Shown piece after piece: positions 47,886-56,132 of a DNA stretch of 64,000 nucleotides (position 1 is the first letter of the stretch; every line of letters begins with the position of its first letter). The translations under genes and the position numbers were made by a program. Under the pieces are notes generated by a model. The model made no database searches. It saw nothing but the letters and a program-made list of their open reading frames with translations, and was not told where the DNA came from. Source of the stretch: Opitutus sp. GAS368 (GTDB taxonomy: Bacteria > Verrucomicrobiota > Verrucomicrobiia > Opitutales > Opitutaceae); contig CAMDOF010000005.1 of the NCBI GenBank assembly GCA_945903465.1, positions 1-64,000 on the forward strand. Reading direction: 5' to 3'.

Positions 47886-48011
47886 CAGTCGAGAGCTAAG
47901 AGCGAAGAGCTGAAAGCCCGCCCTTCAGAGCAGAAACGCCCGCCGCCTGCGTTGAGAACGAAGGTCACGGTTCGGTTTTGCCCTCGGCTCTCAGCTCTTC
48001 GCTCTCGACTG
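47886..48011. repeat. large inverted repeat between convergent genes
   Basis: The left arm (CAGTCGAGAG...GCGAAGAGCTGAAAGCC, 47886-47918) and the right arm (47986-48011) are complementary over about 25 bases, apart from a 6-base insertion. The element sits between the TBDR (+) and AraC (-) stop codons and could stop transcription from both sides. Its right arm with flank recurs in shortened form at 54501-54528. Confidence 0.75.
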
Positions 48012-48038
48012 AATTTATTTTGCTGAGGCGCCCGCTTA

Positions 48039-48989
48039 CTACGCCGTCATGACTGTCGCCAACCGATCCGTTCCCGCCGCGCCGATCGCTGCCCGTCCCA
48101 GACTTTCACGAGCCCGGCAGCGGAGCCGGTAGTTGTTCGGCGCGCAGCCGAACGCACGCCGGAAGACGCGGTTGAAAAATGCGATCTGGCTGAAGCCGCA
48201 TTCGAACGCGATCTCAGTGACCGCGCGGTCCGTCGCCTCGAGTTCCCGGCGCACGGCCTCAAGCCGAACTTCCTGCACGAACTCGCGCACGGAGCGCCCC
48301 ATTTGTTGTCGGAAATGCCGGCAGAAGGAGGGCCGGCTCATGTGCGTGATGCGCAGCAGCTGCTCAAGCCGGATCGGTTCCTGGATCTGGGTGAAGATAT
48401 GCTGCACCGCCGACTCGATCGCCTTTTTCTGGTGGCGCTCCGCCAGAGAATCCGGGGCCCGGGCCAGCAAATCACGCCGGTCCGCTGGCGAACTGCCGGC
48501 CAGATCGGCCAGCAACTGCAGGAACACGGCGAGCCGGCTCGGCCCGCCGGTGTCCGCCAGCACCCGTATCCGTTGCGCCACGACCGCAGCAGAGGCTCCG
48601 GTCAGCTGGAGGGCTTCGGCCGTCCGCTTTAGGAACGATTGCACCGGCAGCGTTTCCGGGCACGCCCAGAGCGAGTGTGTCGCGGGCAGTTCCCACTGCA
48701 CCGTGATACCCTCGCACGTGCCCGAGGCCTGCCACCAATGGGGGACATCCGACCGTACCAACACCAGGTCGCCCCGGCCAAACGGCGTAATCTGATGGCG
48801 GAGGTAACGCGTGCCCTCGCCGGACTCGACGAGGGTGAGCTCGGCGGCGCGGTGGCTGTGCCAGTTGCCCTCACCGCTGCCGGGGTCGGCCGTCGGCGAG
48901 CGCAGCCAACGTTCGACACGCAACGTGCCCGCGCGCGGAGGCACCGTGGTCGCGGTTGGACTGGAAGCGGCAGCGGGCAAAGGACGCAC
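48039..48989 (-). CDS. AraC-family transcriptional regulator
   Basis: This 316-residue regulator has an N-terminal cupin-like sensing domain (GNWHSHRAAELTLVESGEG, GDLVLVRSDVPHWWQAS). The C-terminal pair of HTH motifs spans about 195-295 (LEQLLRITHMSRPSFCRHFR and EIAFECGFSQIAFFNRVFRR, the AraC signature). The sensor type is common in regulators of sugar catabolism (RhaR/MelR-like). It lies 150 bases downstream of the first Gfo/Idh gene on the same strand, so it may be transcribed from operator site 3 and act as a second-layer regulator. Its targets cannot be seen in the sequence. Confidence 0.88.
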   Translation of the reverse strand: MRPLPAAASSPTATTVPPRAGTLRVERWLRSPTADPGSGEGNWHSHRAAELTLVESGEGTRYLRHQITPFGRGDLVLVRSDVPHWWQASGTCEGITVQWELPATHSLWACPETLPVQSFLKRTAEALQLTGASAAVVAQRIRVLADTGGPSRLAVFLQLLADLAGSSPADRRDLLARAPDSLAERHQKKAIESAVQHIFTQIQEPIRLEQLLRITHMSRPSFCRHFRQQMGRSVREFVQEVRLEAVRRELEATDRAVTEIAFECGFSQIAFFNRVFRRAFGCAPNNYRLRCRARESLGRAAIGAAGTDRLATVMTA

Positions 48990-49026
48990 GGTCAGATGCC
49001 GGCCGGACCGCGGGGAGCAGCCGTAT

Positions 49027-49105
49027 TCACGGCGATCCTTTTCTGCGGTGCGCGGGCCGGACCAGACCGGCCCGCTCCAGCAGCAGGATGCAGGGATTCA
49101 TTCAT
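49027..49105 (-). pseudogene. deletion scar of a xylose-isomerase-like gene
   Basis: The scar begins MNESLHPA, matching the start MNESLLPG of the isomerase gene at 53488-54480. After about eight codons another frame reads LLERAGLVRPAHRRKGSP-stop, matching the end LMDRAGLVRPARLGKVTG of the same gene. So the ends are kept and about 910 bases between them are gone. The position downstream of a Gfo/Idh gene is the same as in the complete operon. The two parts are out of frame (79 bases in total). Short CTG-containing sequences at both sides of the junction could have mediated the deletion. Confidence 0.75.
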
Positions 49106-49139
49106 GAAGGGAGATGGGGCTGTTCCGATCGGGGTAGGC

Positions 49140-50576
49140 TTAGCCACGCAGCGCGTCGATCTCCCAGCCCTTGCGGTACTGGCGTCGCACGAGGGCGGTT
49201 GCGGCCGGGTCGTCGAAACGCAGTCGCGCGTCGTCCCACACCAGCCGTCGCCCGGGAACACGTTGCGCGATCGTCCCGAGCATGACGATCTCCGTCAGCG
49301 GGCCTGCGACTTCGAACGATGAGGTGGCCGACCGGCCGGCGACGATGGCGTTCGGCCATTCGCGGTAATGATCAAGTTTGTCGGCGGCCAGGTCCGCAAA
49401 CATCTGTTTCAGCGGCCCGACGGTGTAGTCGCGGTATTTCGCCTCCGGATACAGGCGGGGCGGTGTGCCCGGCGCGGCGTGCATGATGCCCTTGTCACCG
49501 ATGAAGAGGGAACCGCTGCTGGGAATTTTGAATCCCTCCGGCAGCTTGCTCTTGTCCACCGGCTGTTCCTTTTTCAGGCCGTCCGACCACGTGTAGCGGA
49601 AGCCCTCGTGCGTGTAGCGGGTCGCCGGAAACTCGTAGACGACGGTGCTCGCGTCCGGATATACGAGCTCGTCCACGTTGCTGACCTCGGCGCGGAGCGC
49701 AGTCGGCGCCCCGAGTTCGAGCGCCCACACGACCACGTCCATGATGTGGCAGCCCATGTCGCCCATCGAGCCGGTACCGTATTCCTTCCAGGCCCGCCAA
49801 TTGAAGTTGTGGTAGAGATGCGTCTTGTAGGGTCGCGGGGCACCGGCGCCGATCCACTCGTGCCAATGGATGTCCTTTGGCACCGGATCCTCGCCGACCG
49901 CCAGCTCCTTGATGCCCGGAAGCCAGACCGGCTTTGTGCCGAGGAACGAGTACGCCTCGCGGACTTTTCCGATGACACCGTTCCGGATTACCTGGACGGC
50001 GCAGCGATAGCCCGTGCTGGAGTGATACTGGTTGCCCATGTGCGTGACGACGCCTTTCGCCCGGGCGAACTCGCGCATGACGCGGGCCTCATGCACGGTC
50101 TGGGTCATGGGCTTTTGCACGAACACGTGCTTCCCCATCGCCATGGCCGTGAGCGCGACCGTGGCGTGCATGTGGTCGGGAATGGAAACGGTGACCGCGT
50201 CGATGTCCTTCTGCTCAAGCATCCGGCGAAAATCCGTGTAGAGCTTCGCCTTGGGGAACATCCGGGCCGCGGCACCGATACCGAGGGAGCGCGCGAGCTG
50301 CCCCGGAGCAAGGTTTGGCGGTTGCGAACCGCCGTCGCGGTGATCGATATCGCAGAGGGCGACGATGTCGTGGTATGCCCCCTCGCCACTCACGCCGCGC
50401 AGGTCGTCCCAGCCTTTGCCGGCGGCACCGATGCACGCGATCCGGACCCGGCGGACGGACGGGTTGGCACGCGCCCGCCCCGGCAACGCGCCGAGCAGAC
50501 CGAGCGACACACCGCCGGCGGCGACGGACTTCGCGAATTTCCGGCGCGTCATTGGGATTGGTCTGGGTGTATTCAT
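49140..50576 (-). CDS. Tat-exported Gfo/Idh/MocA-family oxidoreductase (copy 1)
   Basis: This 478-residue protein has a twin-arginine signal (MTRRKFAKSVAAGGVSLGLL, cleavage near RARA) and should act in the periplasm with a tightly bound cofactor. The Rossmann motif is RIACIGAAGKGWDDL. The usual EKP motif is VQKPMTQTVHEARV, the QKP variant seen in exported members. GNQYHSSTGYR and GDMGCHIMDVVVWAL carry further conserved residues. Exported relatives oxidise or isomerise sugar hydroxyls, for example to 3-keto-glycosides. It has the same length as copy 2 at 54539 and is very similar throughout. It follows operator site 3 and precedes the isomerase scar and the AraC gene. Confidence 0.9.
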   Translation of the reverse strand: MNTPRPIPMTRRKFAKSVAAGGVSLGLLGALPGRARANPSVRRVRIACIGAAGKGWDDLRGVSGEGAYHDIVALCDIDHRDGGSQPPNLAPGQLARSLGIGAAARMFPKAKLYTDFRRMLEQKDIDAVTVSIPDHMHATVALTAMAMGKHVFVQKPMTQTVHEARVMREFARAKGVVTHMGNQYHSSTGYRCAVQVIRNGVIGKVREAYSFLGTKPVWLPGIKELAVGEDPVPKDIHWHEWIGAGAPRPYKTHLYHNFNWRAWKEYGTGSMGDMGCHIMDVVVWALELGAPTALRAEVSNVDELVYPDASTVVYEFPATRYTHEGFRYTWSDGLKKEQPVDKSKLPEGFKIPSSGSLFIGDKGIMHAAPGTPPRLYPEAKYRDYTVGPLKQMFADLAADKLDHYREWPNAIVAGRSATSSFEVAGPLTEIVMLGTIAQRVPGRRLVWDDARLRFDDPAATALVRRQYRKGWEIDALRG

Positions 50577-50674
50577 AATATTGTTCCGGTTCGTCTCTGG
50601 CGCTGATTCATGGTCATATTCACTCCGGATGCTGCAACTTGGAGCATCCTGGGGCGGTCTGAGCTTCCAATTGC

Positions 50675-50693
50675 TGGTCCATAGGGTGGACCA
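50675..50693. promoter_or_regulatory. predicted operator site 3, TGGTC-N9-GACC
   Basis: TGGTCCATAGGGTGGACCA lies 108 bases (centre) upstream of the Gfo/Idh copy 1 start, in the gap behind propeller member 6. The half-sites are perfect. Confidence 0.72.
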
Positions 50694-50751
50694 ACGAGGT
50701 GGGTGCTCTCAAGGTGGGCTGAGCGTCACTCAAGCTCGTCGGCCAGCGCCG

Positions 50752-52251
50752 TCATTCGAAGCGGAACGAATAAAGCTTCGTCCGCCGCATCCGGATTTCG
50801 AGGCAGACGCTCCGCCCCTTCAGCGTCGCCAGGTTGCCCTGCGGCCAGGCGACAAGCGCGCCGATCGTGTTTTTCTGCAGCGGCGGACAATCTTCGACGG
50901 AGAACCCGGGGAGAGCCCGGCCGGCTTCATCGAGCAGGCCGATGCGAATCTCGCCCAACGCCCCGGTATCGACATTGAGCAGCAGCCGGTCGCCGGTCAC
51001 CCGCACCGGGACAGTGCGGGCGGTGCCCTCGACGTTCGCCGCGGTCAGCGAGACGAAACCATCCACGCGCTGCACGAAACGAACGATGACGCCGTCCTGT
51101 TTCAGTTCCCGCGCCGGCTCGTCGCCGTGCTGGCTTTCGAACTCGTTCGCATACTGCCAAATCTCGTCGCCCTTCACCACCATCCCGCTCGTCATATAGA
51201 TCATCCTCCGATCCTCGGGCGACGCCACCATCGGACTGGCGTAGGGCATACGGTCGTAACGATGCCAGTGAATGCCGTTACGACTGCCGGCAAATTCCGT
51301 CCCCACCGGCCCGTGCTTCTGGCCCTGGTAGTTCGCCGTGGGGGAACCATCCTTGCGGCGGAAGAACGCCGGAAACGCGACGTACCACGAAGGATCCAAA
51401 GGGTACGGCTGCGCCACCATGGTGTAGACATCGGTGCGGGACGGATCCCGCCCATCGCACTCAAAGACGGTGGGCACCTCGTCCAAGGCGTATCGCAGCG
51501 AATCGGGCTTCCCCGACCCCCGGCCGCGACCGCTCGGCTCGATTCCCGTCGGCTCCTTAAGACTGCTCACCTCGAGCCGTTTGACAGTGCGGTACTGCGG
51601 CGACCAGCCGCGAAAATAGAGCACGTACTTGCCAATCCGCTGATCCCAGAACGCGACGTTCTGGGTATCGGAGGGAAACTTCAGGAAACCGGGCTCATCC
51701 GCCTGCCAGCGAAGCCCGTCCGGCGAGGTGAACCGGCCCACACCGCCGTAGGGAAAATTGAGGTTCGAGACCGCGACATAACGTTCCGCCGGCGATGCAG
51801 CGTTGGGATCGATGAACGGCGTAAACCCGGCGCTTCCTCCTTTCAACAGGTTGGTCTCCTTGCTGCCCTCGTACTCCACGAGCCCAAGCGAGGGCTTGGT
51901 GAAATGGATGCCGTCCCGCGATTCGGCGTAAGCGAGCCCGGCGGAAGGCCGCCCCTGCTTCGCGCGCGCGTGATACCAGAGCCGCACCCGATCACCCTCT
52001 TGCAGGACCGAGGAATAAAAACCGAGCATCAGGCTCTCCCAAGGACGATCCGGTCGGAGCACGACCTCGTGCCGCTGCGCGGGGTTGATCGTGATCTGGA
52101 GATCTTGGAGCGACGACAGCAGGGCCGGCTCAAGAAACAAATAACGCCTGGCCGCGAACGTCGCCGTCGCCGCTGGCACGGTGACCGTTAACAACAAGGC
52201 GGCAACGCCCAGGGTGGAACGAGCGAGGGTTTGAAGCAGGGCGGGGCTCAT
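50752..52251 (-). CDS. secreted beta-propeller protein (island family, member 6)
   Basis: This 499-residue protein has a signal peptide (LGVAALLLTVTVPAATATFA). It contains propeller motifs GFYSSVLQEGDRVRLWYHAR, AYAESRDGIHFTKPSLGLVE and RFTSPDGLRWQADEPG, and the family core DVYTMVAQPYPLDPSWYVAF. YDRMPYASPMVASPEDRRM is a loop that differs from the paralogues. The C-terminal sandwich runs from LLLNVDTGALGEIRI to KLYSFRFE. It is the last gene of the operon Gfo/Idh copy 2, isomerase, thioredoxin protein, propeller, following the thioredoxin gene after 43 bases. This places the family next to periplasmic sugar-oxidising enzymes and supports a role on glycosides. Confidence 0.82.
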   Translation of the reverse strand: MSPALLQTLARSTLGVAALLLTVTVPAATATFAARRYLFLEPALLSSLQDLQITINPAQRHEVVLRPDRPWESLMLGFYSSVLQEGDRVRLWYHARAKQGRPSAGLAYAESRDGIHFTKPSLGLVEYEGSKETNLLKGGSAGFTPFIDPNAASPAERYVAVSNLNFPYGGVGRFTSPDGLRWQADEPGFLKFPSDTQNVAFWDQRIGKYVLYFRGWSPQYRTVKRLEVSSLKEPTGIEPSGRGRGSGKPDSLRYALDEVPTVFECDGRDPSRTDVYTMVAQPYPLDPSWYVAFPAFFRRKDGSPTANYQGQKHGPVGTEFAGSRNGIHWHRYDRMPYASPMVASPEDRRMIYMTSGMVVKGDEIWQYANEFESQHGDEPARELKQDGVIVRFVQRVDGFVSLTAANVEGTARTVPVRVTGDRLLLNVDTGALGEIRIGLLDEAGRALPGFSVEDCPPLQKNTIGALVAWPQGNLATLKGRSVCLEIRMRRTKLYSFRFE

Positions 52252-52294
52252 GGAGAGAAAGGCGAACCTCCTTCAGACGGCCTGTTTCGGAAAA

Positions 52295-53491
52295 TCATCC
52301 GCGTTCTCCGGGTGAAAAATACGGCCCCAGCGTGTCCACGAGGCGGTTGATCAGTTCCCGTTCATCGAGCTCGCCCGTGTGCCGCCAGAGGATTTTTCCG
52401 TCCGGGCCCATCAGGACCGTGTGGGGCACTCCGCCCGGCCAGTCTGGGTCGAGCGCCTGCATGAGGGGCTGCCAGTCGCTGTCGGCATAAACGTAATGGT
52501 TCGTCCGCCGGCCTTCTTTCTTGAGCGCGGAATGCGTCCGCGCCGGAACTCCTGCGTGCTGCCCCTCAAGGAACTCCTGCACGCGCGCAGCCTGTTTGGG
52601 ATGATCAACACTCACCGTGATCAGATCGAAAGGCCGCATGCTGAACCGTCGCATCGCCTGCACGAGCGTGGGGAATTCTTCGACGCACGGCCCGCACCAG
52701 GTTGCCCAAACATTGATCAGGCGGAAACGGCCCGCTGAATTCGTCGTGAGCGCCTTGATCGAGGCGAGGTCGGCGGTCTCGACCATCACCGGCTCGGCAT
52801 CCCAGCGGGCCACCCGCTTGGCGACGGATTCCTTCTTTGCGCGCCATTTGGTCGAGCAGCCGTGGGGCTTGGTCGTTTCAACCGGGACCGGACGGCCGGC
52901 CAGCATCGCCTCGACCGCGGCGCGCGCATCCTGCGTCTTGATACTCGCCGGATCGGCATAGGGTGAATTGTCGAACTGGCCTTTGTAGCGGAGCCGACGT
53001 TCCGCGTCGAAGAGGAACACGTGCGGCGTGGTGAGGCAGCCGTACGCCATCGCGGTCGTCTGCGTCTCGCCGTCCCACAGGTAAGGGAACGGCAGCTGCA
53101 CCTCTACCGCGTAGCGCTTCATGTCCTCGAATCCGTCGTCGTAGCGAGAGTAGCCAAGTTCATCGACGCTCAGACCCTCGGGATGATTGGGGTTGATGCC
53201 CACGACGGCCACGCCGCGTGCCGCCATCTCTTGGGCGAACTTCACCAATCTCGGCGCGGTGGCGTTGGAGTCCGGACAGTGATTGGAAATGAATGCCACC
53301 ATCAGCACGGGCGCGGAGCGATAGTCGGTCAGCGCATGCGTGCGGCCGTCGATGCCGGGCAGGCGGAAATCCGGCGCCGCGTCGCCGATCGCGAGCGTGG
53401 CGCTCTCCAGAGCACCCGGGTTGGACTGCGCGATCGCGGGAGCCGTCGCCAGCCATCCTCCGATCGCAAAAAGGAGGAAGCGCACGGTCAT
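52295..53491 (-). CDS. secreted protein with two thioredoxin-like domains
   Basis: The start is at MTVRFLLFAIGGWLATAPAIA (53491), a signal peptide. Of the 398 residues, about 32-185 form an AhpC/Redoxin-like domain with a single-Cys site (ISNHCPDSNATA, Cys71) and a trans region TTPHVFLFD. Residues about 235-390 form a TlpA-like domain with an intact CxxC (VWATWCGPCVEEF, Cys256 and Cys259) and cis-Pro GGVPHTVL. Such proteins pass electrons to exported proteins or remove peroxide. Here it may keep exported enzymes reduced, or handle peroxide from sugar oxidation. Its ATG overlaps the isomerase stop by 4 bases (ATGA), so the two are translationally coupled. The 171 extra track residues are antisense shadow. 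Confidence 0.85.
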   Translation of the reverse strand: MTVRFLLFAIGGWLATAPAIAQSNPGALESATLAIGDAAPDFRLPGIDGRTHALTDYRSAPVLMVAFISNHCPDSNATAPRLVKFAQEMAARGVAVVGINPNHPEGLSVDELGYSRYDDGFEDMKRYAVEVQLPFPYLWDGETQTTAMAYGCLTTPHVFLFDAERRLRYKGQFDNSPYADPASIKTQDARAAVEAMLAGRPVPVETTKPHGCSTKWRAKKESVAKRVARWDAEPVMVETADLASIKALTTNSAGRFRLINVWATWCGPCVEEFPTLVQAMRRFSMRPFDLITVSVDHPKQAARVQEFLEGQHAGVPARTHSALKKEGRRTNHYVYADSDWQPLMQALDPDWPGGVPHTVLMGPDGKILWRHTGELDERELINRLVDTLGPYFSPGERG

Positions 53492-54480
53492 CCGGTGACT
53501 TTCCCGAGGCGCGCAGGCCGCACCAGCCCAGCGCGGTCCATCAGCGGCGCGAGGCGCTCGTAGCAGAGTTTCGCCGTGGGCACGGGCTGGTATCCGGGCT
53601 TCCGATGCACGTGCGCGCTCACCTCCACATTTACAAAGCCCGAGTATTTCAGTTCCTTGAGCAACCGGAAGTAGGCGAGATAGTCCGTCTTGCCGTCGCC
53701 GGGCAGCAGGTAGTCGTGCTTCTCCGACGTGCCTTGGGAATCCTTCACCACAATCAGTGGGGAGACGTTGATGAGCTGGCGCAGGCTTTCCTCCAGCGGG
53801 AAGCCCTCGACGTAAAAATGACTGTAGTCGAAGACGATCCGGATGCGCGGGCTGCCAACGGCGTTGAGCAGCCAGAGGACGCGTTCGACGCTCTGCACCG
53901 CGTCGCCCGCGTGCGGCTTGAAGGTGAGCGTGGTGTTGCCGTTCTCCAGGATCGGCACCCAGGTTCGGAGTTCGTCGACCATCGCATTTTTGGCGGTTTC
54001 CCACTCCGCCTTTTTCCGCCCTAGGATGGTGTCGAGATACGGCGGACGCGACGGCATCAGCTCGTTGCCCAGCTCGACGGCGAGCTTCAGCCGGTCGAGG
54101 TTCTTGGCCTTGGCGTCCGCCGTGCCGCGCAGCGGAATACTCTCAATAACGGAAGGGAGAGCCAGGCCGGAATCCTCGATCTGCCGCCGCAGTGTCCGGC
54201 GGTTCTCCGGCGACAGCTTGGCGGGATCGGCCGGCCAGCCTGGCATGAGGCAGAGCTGCAGGCCGTCGTAGCCGGTCTCCTTGATGACCCGGAGCGCGTC
54301 GGGCGTCGTGAGGTCCTTCATCCCGTAGGTGCCAATCGTCAGTCCGGCGGTCGGCGAAGATTTGGCCGCGGCCGCCAGCAGCGGTGCGGAGACGAACGCC
54401 CCGAGACTGGCGCCGACGATGACACGGGAGAAGTCGCGCCGGCTCATCGGAGCGGCGCCAGGAAGCAGGGATTCGTTCAT
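53488..54480 (-). CDS. Tat-exported sugar phosphate isomerase/epimerase-like protein (xylose isomerase-like TIM barrel)
   Basis: The start is at MNESLLPGAAPMSRRDFSRV (54480). SRRDFSRVIVGASLGAF is a twin-arginine signal, so the 330-residue TIM-barrel protein is probably periplasmic. Barrel motifs include GYDGLQLCLMPG, RIVFDYSHFYVEG, LIVVKDSQG and FVNVEVSAHVH, the last three carrying candidate metal ligands (Asp, His, Asp, Glu). Exported members near Gfo/Idh genes act on oxidised sugars, for example in breaking 3-keto-glycosides. The gene follows Gfo/Idh copy 2 after 58 bases and overlaps the thioredoxin gene by ATGA. A deletion scar of a second copy exists at 49027-49105. Confidence 0.88.
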   Translation of the reverse strand: MNESLLPGAAPMSRRDFSRVIVGASLGAFVSAPLLAAAAKSSPTAGLTIGTYGMKDLTTPDALRVIKETGYDGLQLCLMPGWPADPAKLSPENRRTLRRQIEDSGLALPSVIESIPLRGTADAKAKNLDRLKLAVELGNELMPSRPPYLDTILGRKKAEWETAKNAMVDELRTWVPILENGNTTLTFKPHAGDAVQSVERVLWLLNAVGSPRIRIVFDYSHFYVEGFPLEESLRQLINVSPLIVVKDSQGTSEKHDYLLPGDGKTDYLAYFRLLKELKYSGFVNVEVSAHVHRKPGYQPVPTAKLCYERLAPLMDRAGLVRPARLGKVTG

Positions 54481-54500
54481 GTGAAATTGAGATTCGCGTC

Positions 54501-54528
54501 TTGGTTTTGCTCTGGGCTCTCGACTGCA
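54501..54528. repeat. shortened copy of the 47972-48012 repeat arm
   Basis: TTGGTTTTGCTCTGGGCTCT-CGACTGCA resembles GGTTTTGCCCTCGGCTCT...CTCTCGACTGAA at 47974-48012, with about 14 internal bases missing. It lies in the 58-base gap between the isomerase and Gfo/Idh copy 2. Confidence 0.5.
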
Positions 54529-54538
54529 TTGGTCCGAC

Positions 54539-55975
54539 CTACGCCCGCAGCGCGTCAATCTCCCAGCCCTTGCGATACTGGCGGCGCACGAGGGCGGTCG
54601 CGGCCGGGTCGTCGAAGCGCAGGTTGGCCGCGTCCCACGCCAGGTGCCGTCCGGGGACGCGCTGGGCGATCGTGCCGAGCATGACAATCTCGGTGAGCGG
54701 GCCGGCGACATCGAACGAGGAGGTGGCCTGGCGGCCGGCGAGGATCGCGTTCGGCCACTCCAGATAATGGTCGAGTTTCTCGGCGGCCAGGTCCGCGAAC
54801 ATCTGCTTGAGCGGCCCGACCGTATAGTCGCGGAATTTCTCCTGCGGATACAGGCGGGGCGGCGAGCCGGGCGAGGCGTGCAGGATACCTTCGTCGCCGA
54901 TGAAGAGGGAGCCGCCGCCGGGGACTTTGAAGCCCTCCGGCAGCTTGCTCGCGTCGACCGGCTGCTCCTTCTTCAAACCATCCGACCAGGTGTAACGGAA
55001 CCCCGCGTGTGTGTAGCGGGTCGCGGGAAAATCGTAGACCACCGTGCTTGCCTCCGGATACACGAGTTCGTCCATGTTGCTGATCTCAGCGCGGAGCGCG
55101 GTCGGCGCCCCGAGTTCGAGCGCCCAGACGACGACGTCCATGACGTGGCAGCCCATGTCGCCCATCGACCCGGTCCCGAATTCCTTCCAGGCCCGCCAAT
55201 TGAAATTGTGGTAGAGGTGCGTCTTGTACGGACGCGGCTGCGCGACGCCCAACCAATGGTTCCAATGGATGTCCTTCGGCACGGGATCCTCGCCGACGGC
55301 CAGCTCCTTGATGCGCGGAAGCCAGACCGGCTTCGTGCTGAGGAACGAGTACGCCTCGCGGACTTTGCCGATGACGCCGCTCCGGATTGCATTCACCGCG
55401 CAGCGATATCCCGTGCTGGAATGATACTGGTTGCCCATGTGCGTGACGACGCCCTGCTTTCGGGCGAATTCCCGCATGACACGCGCCTCGTGTACGGTCT
55501 GCGTCAGCGGTTTCTGCACGAACACGTGTTTCCCCATCGCCATGGCCGTGAGCGCCACGGTGGCGTGCATGTGGTCGGGAATGGAAATGGTGACGGCCTC
55601 GATGTCCTTCTGCTCGAGCATCCGGCGAAAATCCGAGTAGAGCTTCGCCTTGGGGAACATCCGGGCGGCGGCGCCGATGCCGAGGGAGCGTGCGGTCTGC
55701 ACCGGGGCAAGGTTGGACGGCTGCGGTCCGCCGTCACGGTGGTCGATGTCGCAGAGCGCCACGACGTCGTGCAACCGGCCTTCGCCGCTCACGCCGCGCA
55801 AGTCGTCCCAGCCCTTGCCGGCGGCGCCGACGCAGGCGATCCGAAGGCGCCGGCCGGAAGGATTGGCGCGCGCGCGCCGCGGAAGCGCGCCGAGGAGGCC
55901 AAGCCACGCGCCGCCGGCGACGACAGTCCGGCCGAATTCGCGGCGGGTCATTGAGGTTGTCTTGGTCGTATTCAT
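54539..55975 (-). CDS. Tat-exported Gfo/Idh/MocA-family oxidoreductase (copy 2)
   Basis: The start is at MNTTKTTSMTRREFGRTVV (55975), a twin-arginine signal with cleavage near RARA. The 478-residue product is a close duplicate of copy 1 at 49140, with the same Rossmann motif RIACVGAAGKGWDDL, the QKP motif VQKPLTQTVHEARV, GNQYHSSTGYR and the same C-terminus RRQYRKGWEIDAL. Differences cluster in surface segments such as IHWNHWLGVAQPRP against IHWHEWIGAGAPRP, so substrate range may differ slightly. It is the first gene of the operon Gfo/Idh, isomerase, thioredoxin protein, propeller, with operator site 4 centred 124 bases upstream. Periplasmic oxidation of a sugar hydroxyl is inferred. Confidence 0.92.
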   Translation of the reverse strand: MNTTKTTSMTRREFGRTVVAGGAWLGLLGALPRRARANPSGRRLRIACVGAAGKGWDDLRGVSGEGRLHDVVALCDIDHRDGGPQPSNLAPVQTARSLGIGAAARMFPKAKLYSDFRRMLEQKDIEAVTISIPDHMHATVALTAMAMGKHVFVQKPLTQTVHEARVMREFARKQGVVTHMGNQYHSSTGYRCAVNAIRSGVIGKVREAYSFLSTKPVWLPRIKELAVGEDPVPKDIHWNHWLGVAQPRPYKTHLYHNFNWRAWKEFGTGSMGDMGCHVMDVVVWALELGAPTALRAEISNMDELVYPEASTVVYDFPATRYTHAGFRYTWSDGLKKEQPVDASKLPEGFKVPGGGSLFIGDEGILHASPGSPPRLYPQEKFRDYTVGPLKQMFADLAAEKLDHYLEWPNAILAGRQATSSFDVAGPLTEIVMLGTIAQRVPGRHLAWDAANLRFDDPAATALVRRQYRKGWEIDALRA

Positions 55976-56089
55976 GGGGATGAGACAAGGACCGCGCCGG
56001 AGTTGCGTGGTGGATCCAATTTGAGGTGTCCGGAGATTAGGACGCCGCAGCCTGTAACGGGGAGGCGTCCAAACAAAACCGGAAAGTTG

Positions 56090-56108
56090 TGGTCCTGAGA
56101 GCGGACCG
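56090..56108. promoter_or_regulatory. predicted operator site 4, TGGTC-N9-GACC
   Basis: TGGTCCTGAGAGCGGACCG lies upstream of the Gfo/Idh copy 2 operon and just behind the alpha/beta-barrel gene. It differs from site 1 at only two of 19 positions. Confidence 0.75.
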
Positions 56109-56132
56109 GACAATGCGGTGGGCGAAAATGCA

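Noticed and set aside
54531-54539. GGTCCGACC as a sixth operator
   Set aside because: The half-sites are present, but the 9-base spacer is missing and the position overlaps the 3' end of the Gfo/Idh gene.
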